Below are positions 36,534 through 48,500 of a stretch of DNA of 64,000 bases, piece after piece. The notes beneath the pieces are model-generated. The model saw nothing but the letters and a program-made list of their open reading frames with translations, did not search any database and was not told the DNA's origin. A program made the position numbers and the translations under genes. Origin of the DNA: Ascidia mentula (lineage: Eukaryota; Chordata; Ascidiacea; Phlebobranchia; Ascidiidae); contig OX387198.1 of the NCBI GenBank assembly GCA_947561715.1, forward strand, positions 7,998,001 to 8,062,000. The letters run 5' to 3'. Each line of letters begins with the position of its first letter. Positions within the stretch are counted from its first letter, which is position 1.

Positions 36534-39500
36534 TTACTTCTGGGGCGGAGGATTTCCGAGATGACTTTCCTGTCCAGTTTGGAGATTCACGTCGGCGGCG
36601 GAGAGCGTCACCATTGGCGTGGGGTCGGTTTGTGCGATCTGTGTGGGCGCGGACTGCATCCCCTGCAAGGTAGCGGCCTGAGCGGAGTTCACTTGCAGTG
36701 TCAGAGACTGGGGTGCTGTGTTGCGCATGGCAACCTGGGAATAGTAAAGTTACAAACGTTAGCGCAAAAAAATGCATATTGGCCTCAAGAAATATAGGCT
36801 TTATTCCGAATCTTTAGATGGACGTTTTATTTGTTTGTTATCAGTATTTACCACCCGATAACGGCTCTTGACAATTACCACTTATTTTTTCCATTCAACT
36901 CGTATTTTTTGACCACACCGCGATTTGAACCCAGGATATCCTGGCCACGAATCCCGATCAGGTTTCATTCTTGTTATATGGTATCTGTACTTTTCTTCAA
37001 GAGGTCAACTTAAGCGCCGCAACGTTAAATTTAACGATCAAGTTTCTTTCAAATGTGTGCCCGTTTATACACATGTTAACCTAAATGCTGTCGTTAATCT
37101 TTTGCTCCAAAATACACGAGTTACTGTTATCTTCTTTCGGTGTACTTCATTCAAAATAATAGTAAGATCACAAGTCCATTTGTTAGTGGCCGATAGGCTG
37201 CAATGCCAGGATTGCGAAGCAAGTAAACCTTATATTATTGCGAGGGACGGAATTCTTATGGTACCTGTTGTGAAATAAGCTGAGAGTGGACTTGCATGCC
37301 AGCCGGAGATTGGTTGCTGATGGCAACTATGGAGGGTCGTTGCATGGCAACGGGGGTCGAAGCAACAATCATCGACTGACTCTGGTTGTTGGCAATTGAA
37401 TGGAGTCGTGACTGCCGACAAATGTAATATGTTTATTCCAGATGCAACGACGGAAATAGAAACTTGTCGATAAATACACTCGTGGTGGGTTATTGTTCAT
37501 CTGTACAGTAGTTTTTTTGCGCAAAATACAAAAGTTTTGATTTGGATTAAAACAGAATCCGTAAATTTGAAGCTATTGTGACGAACTATGTTGTAAATTT
37601 CTTTGAAACAAAACCATGGGTGTAACGAGTGGAAAAAATTATTTTTTTGCATACAAGAACTGACAAAAACCTTACTACGGATCCCCCAGAGGTCCACTGA
37701 ACCCTTGAACTAAATAGTCATCCATGCTATAGATTTACTCACCCTCGGCGTCGATTGCATCTGTTGTACTTGAGGGGACATGAGCCTTTGTTGTGGAACA
37801 AGGTTGGTCGCCGAAACTATGGTAGTCCCAGCTGACAGCGGCAACTGGGTAATTTGTGGTGACATCTGCATAATGTAAGTGGTTATGTTTAAAGATAATA
37901 CAGGAGTGCTTGTAAAGGACACATATGATATTACCAGTGGTGGGATTCAGCATGAAATGGCGCGAACCGGTTCATGGAATTTAATGACCAACGCGAACCG
38001 GTTTATTAACAACCGCATATGTAGGCGTATGTTGCACTTCGAGTAATGCATTCCCTATGACATGCTGCTAATGAGAGAACCGGATGCTAAAATATTTGAA
38101 TCCCACCACTTAATATTACAGAAAGTGTACTGATGTAATGTTCTTGGTTTCATGGAGCGTCTAATATTGACATACCTGCTGGGAACTTTGTGGAATTATG
38201 GTGTGACGTATTGCTGTGTTGGAGGCTGGGGTGGATGGGGTTTGGAGGAGTTTCGTTACCGTCAGTGTAACAGGAGCCTGCAATATCTCATAATTAATTT
38301 ACATATAGAAAGCACGTCGGTTGTTATTGGTATGTACATCACACAAGGTGATACACGTACGGTCGGCAATAAGTTATCTTTATGTCTTCATGACTGCATT
38401 ACACATTGCTGGCAATCAGACAGAGCTAATACAAACTATCCGCATCAAAATCAGAATAGTCGTATCATCATTTTGCCCACTGAACAACATAATATTGGGT
38501 GTTGGTGCGTTGTTCAGATCAACATTAAATGTCATGCAAGGTTCCCATATCAATAAACACAAGACACATTGAATTACATGGATACTTTTTTTTAAAGCGA
38601 CAGCAAACCTTTGATGTTTGTGGCCTCCTCTGCTTTTGTTGAGCAACAAGTTGACTGAGCATTTGCGCTTGAATCTGTGGAGTCATTTTGACAGTGGTGG
38701 GAGCTCCTGACCCAAGCTGGTGTGATGGAACAGTGGCGTACACTGTCTTCGGGGGTTGTTTTGCCGCAATCATCTGAAATACGCAGTTATTGTTAAGGTT
38801 TGGGTTTTGTATTAACGTTTGAGCTTAATGTGTAAAGTTACGTTGATATCATCAGCAAAGTAAAAAACGAAACATAAATAAAGATTATTTCCGACGTTTC
38901 AAGGGAGCAGTACAATGCGTTTCCCTTAAATTTGGCCTTGGTTCAGTAAAAAATGTCCAACATTATTCCGCTTCATTTTGCAATTTTTTTCCAAGGCTTT
39001 TGGGTTCAATCCTTTTTGTCATGTTACCTGGCGCGGTTGTTGCTGCTGTCTCTTCATCAGCTGTTGTTGTAGGAACAGGGAGGTACCGGAAACGTTTGGC
39101 TAAATACATAACATGTGTAAGCTGCAGAGTGCACACACTCGATCTTAAAGAAATCACCAATGAAGACAGTCTTAACGGCTAAATACACAGGCAAGATGAT
39201 TTCATTTTGCATGAATATGCAGTCCATTCGTGGGGCGTAAACGCAACTATGCACAAGCCCTCCGAAAGTAACGCACTAGTAAAATAAAAACAACAACTAC
39301 GTACTTGGTTTCCCGATACGATCATCTGCTTGGCCTGACTCGAGTTTGCCGCGTTGAGTTCAGTCAAGTTCATGGCTGCAAATGTACAGTGTAAGTTCAA
39401 ATTCATAATGTTTTATACGCGTGGTCGCGTGGACAAGGTTTACTCACCCGTTGCCAGGTTGGTAACAGGAACGGTTATAGGCATGGGTTTAGTTGTTGTG

Positions 39501-42500
39501 ATTTGTTCATTAGCTTGTTGGGCTGCTAGGTTTCTTACATGCTGAGCTTGGACTTGTGCTTGCATGGGGGCGATTTGAACCTGCTGGAATACAAGAGTGT
39601 CAAGTAAATATTTCATCAGTTTATTTATGAATCAGTGGTTTCCCGTTGTTAAAGTGCTGTTCGTTTATGACCATTTCAAGCAATAATGGGCAAATGAAGC
39701 TTGATGAACTTATGCAAGCATTGCAACCGGTGCTACTGAGAAAATGACCAAAACTAGTTTTGTGATGAAAGTTTTATTTAGGCTATACCAATGTACAACA
39801 ACGCACAAGCTAATTTTAACACAGGTTGCACTTCCTGCTTTACTAGCAATGCTTTTAAAATGGAAATACGTAATGTTAAAATATATTTGTATGTATATAA
39901 TGGGCAATCAGACAGAGCTAATACAAACTATCCGCATCAAAATCAGAATAGTCGTATCATCATTTTGCCCACTGAACAACATCATGCACATGGATGAGTA
40001 GGTAGGTTAAACGTGATAATAGAAATATATTCAACAAAGTGCAAGGCGTCCAAAAACTTCAACGTTAAATAATTGCAATTATATAAAGCAGAGATTATTA
40101 CCTGAGATCGTTGGAGAACAGATTTGATCTGGGTTCTCGGCTGCTTCATGAGCATTTCCAATTCTTGTTGGGTGAAGGGTCTCGTCATCTTTGCAACCTG
40201 GAAAAACATAGCTTTCAAAATTTGAACACGAAAAAGTATGAAAAGTTGCCGAAATGGATCAAAGTCCCTTCCATATGACAAGTTGAAGTGGGAAAAAACA
40301 CCCCGATGTGGTTTGAACTGCCCCAGTAAAGTTTCCACTTGTAAAGATTGGATAGTGATAGAGTTATGAAACCCTTTCACCCACCTGCACTTTTTTGCCT
40401 GCAAATACAGCACTGGCGCCAGAGACAATGGTTCCAGTAATTTCGGGCTGACTGGTTTGCTGTCTTTTGCCCTGCAAACAAAAACAATCGTTCTATTTTG
40501 CCAAGAAGGGAGAATTGAAGAGCGGAGAGTAGTAGGCTAACCTGTTGTTTTCCTGGAGTACTCGACAAGGCTTGTTGCTTCGACACTTGGTGGACTTGCT
40601 GCATGGTGGTGAGCTTCTGTACAGGCTGTTGACCTGAACATAATAAAATCAAATTGTTATGTGTTTCACCGAAGTCAAACACTTGCTGGAAAACCTACAT
40701 TTACCACCGTTATTACACAATAAATTGGAAGCTTTCTAAATAATAGTTGTGTATTTCCCCAGAACGCTTACTTCTAGGAGGAAAGCTGGGACGTGATGAC
40801 GCAATGCTCGATCCCGCCACTGCCGTCGTTATGGTAACCATAGGGGAGTGACTGGCGCCGCTAGCAAATGTGATGCTCATGGCTGGCACGGACGTACCGC
40901 CTTGCTGTTGAAGTTGGAGCTGCGATGCGTTGCCAGATATTGTTCGAAGAGTGAGCGATGCTGACGTAGCCTGGTCACGTGCAAATGCAAGGTGACGTAT
41001 TTGGTGATGCTACTGGAATAGTGTTTTTTTACCTTGGACATTTGGATCTTGGCAGCAGAGGCTGGAATGGACAGGGTGCCCTGTCCTTGTATGTTTACTC
41101 GACGTGTGAAGGCAGAAGTACCCAAGTTGCTTCCAGCTAGATGAAGACAATTTGATAAATTTATGAGTTATATTTAGTGTTTTGCTTGCTATGTCCGTAA
41201 TAACAAATAAAATGTAACAACGCAGTTATGTTTCATGCAATGGCAAGACAGACAAGACCGCCCTAATGCGCAGTTCCTTATTTGGCGATCACAGCTATCG
41301 TTTTGAGATCATTAGGTTTACAGGCTGTAAACCTACAATGCAACAATGTATTAAAACTGCCACAGTGCAGCACTTACGTTGCAGAGACGACTTGCCGACG
41401 ATCTGACTTCCAGCGACAACCACAGGTTGTGCCATGGCACCGGCAGGAGTCTGCATATTCCCCGTCATGGTAACGGATGTTGGCTGTTGGGTGGTTCCAG
41501 TTTGTCCGGTCGGTTTCTTTTGGGTGGCAATCCTCTTTGCTCTGGCTTCAGCCACCTGGGATAAGAACCAGTGTTGTGAATGTTTGGAAGACAATTGTAA
41601 TGCCCTTGGACATTGTCAAATTGTTGATTTATAATATGCGTGCTAGAAGTAGGTCAGTGGTTCTTTGACTTTTTTAACGGTACACCAAATAATTTGTTTA
41701 TTGAGCTTGTGGCCCACCACCAAGGCCAGTCATTAACAAAACAACAAAGGTGACTTTTTTTTGCACTGGTTGGCAAACTGCAGGGCACTTTTCAAGAAAG
41801 GGGTCCTTTTTGCAAATCAAGCGAATGGCGAAATCGGTGAAATGAGCGAAGGACCGTCTAAAATAATTTTACTCTGGGTAGTTAGGTCAATAACATTCGC
41901 ATACAAAAACATTGGAATATAAATGTGGCAATTAAAACAAGCGAGGGGCAAAGTTTTGAGCGATAGTGGGACGAGGTACGAAGCGGACCTGCATTGGATG
42001 TAGCGGTTTGTCGTAAGTTATTCCGCAGTCGTGAAGAATATTTGTGTGTTTCGGGTTCCTCTGGAACTGTCCCGTGCCCGTCGAATTCTTGGACGGGGGA
42101 TTTCGCTTGTTGCAAATTGTCTTGCATGCGTCGAACCTGAAAATTATCGGTCAAGTTTTGCAATGTTTGGTGATGAAGTTGAAGAGAGTGCAGACAGTAC
42201 CTGTTCGAATAGAGGTTCGTGAACTGGAAGTTTTTGTCGTTCGAGAACAAGATTTGTGTTTTTTGAGATTTCAGGAACTTGGACTTAGTGGGGGGTTTGA
42301 AGCCTGCAGGAAAATATTGTAATTATAAGTCCTGTTGAATTAGGACAATTGTTCTGATAAAAGACAGTACATAACGCGCTAGAGTTTGAACAAAAAAAAA
42401 ACAACACTGAAAATGCTCCAATTGTTACAACAGAAAAAAAAAATGCTAAATTTAAAACTACAAATATATGACCTTGAACACAAATTTCACTGAGTAGGGG

Positions 42501-45500
42501 AGTGTTAATTCACCCAGAATGCGAATAATCCAACCTTTTAGTTTCTTTTTGGGCGTGCCAGGTTCTGGTACACTTGCCACCGATGCCTTTCCTTCCTCGC
42601 GTTGAACGATGACACTCTCGAATCTGAGCTTACATTGCTTGGGCGATCGGAATACGCTGCCCACAGCGTTCACCATGTCGGCAACCAAGTTCCAGTTGGG
42701 TGTGTGCGCTGGCATCATTGTGATCAGCGACAAGGGCATGTCCAGAACGTGTTGCACGGCCTAATGTGAAAATAACAGGATGAAACCGAATTCATATATG
42801 TGCAAAAACAGCCATAATAAAACCGAATTTGAAACTGCAAAACTATACATGTAAAATACGGCCTTATGTAAAAAGAAACCAATAAACTGGAAAATAAATA
42901 GTATGTAAGATATATATTACCTGGAGCAGAGCCCAGTCCTCGTTCACTATCCAAAGTGCTTCCAACTGCGCTTTCGCCGCCAAGGCACCGTCGTTGTTGT
43001 TTTCTTTCGGCGATGTAGTCAAGGCCGATATAACCCCTGAAATGAAAGGATGTATGCCAGTTTCTTGACATACGCATTAAAAGTATGCACACACCCTGTT
43101 CAGTATGCGACTAATTGATAGTGAAACGTGAACGACCAAGGTAAACGAAACGTGTTTAATCATGAAAGAACAGATTTAAAGCAGCTCATTCACGATGACC
43201 ATAAAGCCCGTTACTGTTGTTTTACAGTGGCCACCACCGCACGTTTCATTGTAGTTCAGTATATACCTTGCACGATCTCGTGTTTGGTCGGTGTCCCTGG
43301 GATCAAACTCGGTTTGATTCCCTTCCCTTGAACTTTGATCTTGTGTGTTTTCAGCTCCTTCTTCTTGGCCACTTGCAGGGGATGGTTGAAGAGTGATTTC
43401 GGAATATTGACGTCGACTCTTGTGAGTTTCCTCCGTGGGCCTTGGCAAAAACAGACACGTTAATCAAATGCAGGATTTTTGAGTCCCACTGTTTCCTTAA
43501 TTCGGGCATTACTTTAATTAGTGGTTATCAAAGCGAGGGGCGTTTTTCGATCTCCACCGAAGCGAAGAAATTTCAACTATTTATCGAGATTAAGGACTAT
43601 TTAAATATACCAAATTAATACAAGCCTTGTAATATATTGGAGGAGGGCAATATTTCTCTCATTGGCCACTGGGTTGGGACACTTACTTAATTCTTGCTTG
43701 GCCCTCTTCTTTTCGCGCTTCACAATCACCGGTGGTAGTTGTTCTTCGGCCATTGGTGTGGGAATGTAGAGAAGAGACATACACGAATCCATGTACAAGT
43801 CGCTCTCGTCTTGTGGCGGAGTGGGGGGTGTCCACATCTACATCACATAGTAATAAAGGGCATTGAACCAACTTATTTTAACTGTCACGCATTTTGACCG
43901 CTATGCAGTGTCTTAATAAAGTTTGAAAAAGGTGTATCACACACGCGTATTTGCACACGTTTATGTCATACTAGTGACATGTAAGACGGGTTGGGCAAAC
44001 TTTTCCACAAGCGGGACAGGAATTACCGTAATTTTAACTGACAGGCCAATCAGTCGTGCGAGTATCCAATGTAGTGGAGTTTTTGTAAAGTAACTGGTTT
44101 ACAATAATGAAGGTTTAAAATTACACTTTTAAGGAAAAATACGTTTCAGTTTTTAAGAACATAACAGTAAATCGTAAGTTAGCATTATTAGTCAAAAAAG
44201 TTAGTGAACTGCTACAGCGCAACAGGATTAAATATAAAAAAGGGCACTTGGGAAGGTAACATGTCTGGTTTACACTAAATAAATATGAATACAAATCAAA
44301 ATGTGTACTTACCGGCATTATTTCGCCAGTCAGTTCGTCCACGAATATCTGCGAAGCGAACACAGCTTATTAGCACGAGCTCCTCATTACACAGCTGTGT
44401 GGCGGCAACTTTCACATCCAAATGGCAAACTTTTCCGGCCAAATTTTTTTGCTGCCTTCGCTGCATTACCCGGCTCGAAGTTTGTGTTTAAAACCAGAAT
44501 GCATTCGCGGATGGCATGGTAAGTTCTGCGCTAGCCTGATTGTAAAAGTTCTCGTGGCCAAAGGTTTTAATATTCGGTTATGCAAGGAATTCGCAGTTAG
44601 CCATGCCAATGCATTCGAGTTTTAAACAACCGCCGGTGAGAGATAATCTTTCTCTGGCTTAGCAAGACTGTCCCTGCCATCCCCCAATGCACTCCAACCC
44701 AAGACACAACCTTCGAACCAGAACAGCGCCACACAGTGTACGTGTCAACATAAAGTGTGAACTCTATTGCAAACAGTAAACTTTCGTGGTGTCAAGGCAA
44801 CGATTTCACACAATGGCGGAAGTAGAACGAATTGAAATTAACGCTCGTTAAAGTGAGTGAAAGGGAGCGAAAAGATATAAACTTTAAGAGAAGATTCAAT
44901 TAAAAAGGAAATTGCCTATTAGTATCGTGTTGTTAAGTCAAACAATAGCTAAGGCGGAAATACTAAATGGCGGTGCGTGAAAGCTCTGTTACATGTTTAA
45001 GAGCGATTCAAAGGATTCAAAAACATTTCGTTCCTCCTCATTTTCCGGGGCGAGCGACTCCGCATCACTGAGCACAGGTTCGAGGTTTAACGTGATCAGG
45101 TCCTCGTCGTTGTCACTGGCAACCGTCAGGTCGCATTTCAGCTCCTCCTGCAAGGAGTCCAACAACGAAAACGCGGATTTGTCATTGCCGCTGTCCAGGA
45201 CAGGGGTTGAGGTGTCTTGGACAGTGAAGTCGAGGTCAAAAATGTTGGATCGAGACTGTTGTGTGGTGGTGGTGGCGGCTACTTTCTTGGGTAACTTCTG
45301 CGTCCTTGGCACGACTTTCGAGGCGCCGCGCCCTCTATGCGTTTGCTTTGTTGTTTGATTGCTGGAGTTGTTTACAGTGAGGACAGGCGACTGACTTGCC
45401 ACGTTGGATACGAACCGCAGCGATTGTTGGGAAAGGCCGGGTCTCTGTATAACGAACGTCTGCGGTGATCTTGCTCGCGGTTGTATGCGTTGCGTGGCAC

Positions 45501-48500
45501 CAGGCAAACGGATCATATTGACAGACTGGCCCCGCACAGATGTGGGAGCAATCTTTGCCGTGACCGTGGACTGTTTTGGCTGCTGAGGTGTATATGGTGT
45601 TGGCGTGTTCGCTTGAACAAACGAGAAGGGTAGGAAAACAGTTCCTCGGTTGGAGTTTGGCGTGGTGTTGGTTTTGCTCCGCACCACAGTGGAACTGAAC
45701 ACACTGCGCGGGTGGCTGGTGACGCAAGTTTGCAGCGGTACACTGTATACTGGAACATGCGGACTTCGGTTCACTATAGTGGGTGTCTGAGGTCGTTGCA
45801 CAGCCGTTTGGGCCTTCGGCGTTTCGACCACGATGTTGTAAACAGACTGGGCCGGTTTAATTGTTTTGGGGTTCAAGGGCATTGTTGAGTCCGTGAAGCC
45901 AGACCCAGGTGAAAAAAGTTCGTATTCGTCCTGGCAAAGCCTCGTGTTGCGCTTACGCGGTCGACCCGATTTACTGAAGGAGAGAATCTCAACAGGTCCA
46001 TAGTCTGTGCTGCTGTCAAGAAGACTGTCTGAACCCTCCGTCACTTTCCACAGAGGTGAACGTCTGTAGTCGGAGTGAGGCATGATGCTACTAGACTTTG
46101 ACGATTCAAAATCATTTGTGTCTGAAAGGTCCACATTGTCATCACTGTAATCTTGCCAATTGTTGTAAAGATCAATGCTGTCGGAATCGCCCGAGAGGTA
46201 ACCGGCCGTCTCTTCTCCATACTCTGTCCAGAGAAGGTCGTCTCTCTGGAACGATTCTTCGCCTCGGAAGTTGTTGTATTTTTCGTTAGGCCTTTCTTCA
46301 ATTGTTCGTGGAACATTGTTTGGTTTACCCCTTCCACGTCCACTACCCCTGGGTCTGCCACGACCTCTTCCTCTGCCTCGACCACGCCCACGACTTTTCA
46401 CTGGTCCCTGTTTGGGTTGCCTTGGTTTTCTCTTAGGTGGCCCAGTGGACAGTTTCTCCCCATTCTCGAAGTCAAAGAGATACTCTTTGCCTTGTTGTTC
46501 CTCTTCATCGTCTCCGGACGACTCCGACGTGGACATATCCAGAAAGCAGATGTCGCGCTCCTTTTTCTTCCTCTTGCCTTTTTTCTTGCTCACCTGGTTC
46601 TCAGAATCTTCCCTGGTGTAGAATATCTCGTCCTCTTCCACATCCATCCTTCGCTCTTCTTCCTCCTTGAGCAGGATTAGATGCTGAAGCTGCCAATCCT
46701 TCTTGGATTGCTCCACCTCACTCTGTGTAACACAGGAATAGTAAAACCACAATTAACAACAGGAGGTTGAAATTTACCTCTGCCATCTTGAGCTCATAGT
46801 CATTCATCTCCTCGGCAGTGACCTCCAGAAAGTTAAGTGCATATTTTTCTATAGGATTGAGCTCCTCATAAATGGTTTTCAGTTCTTCCTCATACTTAGA
46901 GCCTTTGGGAAGCTTGAATCTGCTCTCTGTATAAACAAGACAGCACCATAGGCAATGGTAAGTGGGTACTATGGGAGACAATAAAACACTTACGAGCTTC
47001 ATTCTCATCTTCATCATCTTCCTGTTTCTCTTCTTCAGTGAACTCCTCCATTACAGCATCCTGTCACAAAAAAGGTTACCGCATTACTCCAAAAGGACAA
47101 CACTACCAGCAGTTTTGAGGATTTTCAAATGGCCTCAGTAGTTGTGTTGTCATCAACATTTATCAGACATATGCTTGTCAAACTCATCATCGGTAACGCG
47201 CAAATTTCAATGATAACTTGTTATTATAGACAGTTTAAACACCTGTTCTTGTTTGAGAAGTTTGGCTGCCACTGCATCTTCCTTGTCCTCCGTTTCAAGC
47301 AGTGCTTCCTCCAAATTCTCCTCGCTTTCTTTGGTCTCTTGTTGAGGCTGCATAGAAGTTTTACATAACGTTAACACAAGCTTTCAGTGTTGTACTTTGC
47401 AGTAGCTAAACACAGCCTTCAGGATTCAAGTGTCTTAAATCACCACAGTGGTTTACACAGTAAGAAGAAGTTTGTCATCATTGGCAGGCATGAAAACTGA
47501 TACTTTTGGAAATTAAACGGTATGGTAATATTACCTCAGATTCAGATTTAGATGCTTCAAGAGCCTTTTGCCTGGCAGTAAGTGGACGTTGTGGAGGCTC
47601 TGTCAGCTCTTCCAACCCAGACGGTTCATCAAAGAGGTCTTTAATGGCTTGCTGCAAAGTTCGAAATTGTTTGGTTAATATCATTTTTAGAAACCAAGCT
47701 CCTAATAATTCCCAAATTATTTTTTTTCTTACATGTTTGAAAAACGCAGTTGTGAAACTTCCACCCTCGATGGCCAAATTCCCGAGAAGTCGTTTCTGGT
47801 TGGCTTTTTTCAGGATATTTTCCTCTACAGTTCTTTCACTGATAAGTCTGTAGATGTGGACGTCCCTTGTTTGGCCGATCCGATGACACCTGCCAAAGTC
47901 AAACAGGTTTCTCCATCAGCAACACCTCAGCACAAAGCAAAGCTTGTAGAGAACTCAGATTCAGAAGTTATCGCTAAGAGGGTCTCTTCATTGTGCCACG
48001 GGGAAAGTGTGTTGACAGATCAAAGTGCAAAGAGCGTCGGTTCGATATACAGTATTATTTAACAAAAAAGATCAATTTACCCATTATTACTAAAACTACG
48101 AACTTAAATAACCCCAAAATATTGACACAGTCAACAGGGACAAACCCACTTGTGGAACAAATTAAACTCGGCTCTTTTGTCATCATTATCGGAGACACTC
48201 GAAAGCTTAATCTTATGTATGGAGTGTACCTGTCCTGAGCTTGGGCATCCATGGTAGGATTCCAATCGCTGTCGTAGAAGACAACTGTGTCGGCACCAGT
48301 TAAATTCACCCCGATCCCACCACTCCTCGTGGAGAGGATGAAGCAAAAAATCCTGGGATCGTTGTTGAATCGCTCCATTCTCGCCTGCAACGGTTAAATT
48401 TTTATTAGGTTTTGGATTGAATGTTGAAAATGAGTGCAACAATCCAGGGTGAATGTCTCATAAGTGCTTTTGTTTCGTCACATACTTTCAGGTTGACTGA

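Noticed and set aside
36915..36975. tRNA-like B-box sequence (GGTTCAAATCG on minus)
   Set aside because: No A box or cloverleaf could be drawn; at most a decayed tRNA-type SINE.
41650..41790. CAGTGGTTCTTTGAC, possible second hAT element in domino intron 48
   Set aside because: A matching opposite end and target duplication were not found.
44993..46680. Several long frames antisense to domino exon 41B
   Set aside because: They mirror a long low-complexity coding exon (Ser/Arg-rich repeats) and have no features of their own.
47733..48062. 109-codon plus frame across domino exons 36/intron 35
   Set aside because: It is antisense to a strongly conserved helicase exon and continues into intron sequence without support.
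48170..48229. AUGAUGA box C in domino intron 35
   Set aside because: No CUGA box lies within a plausible distance on the same strand.
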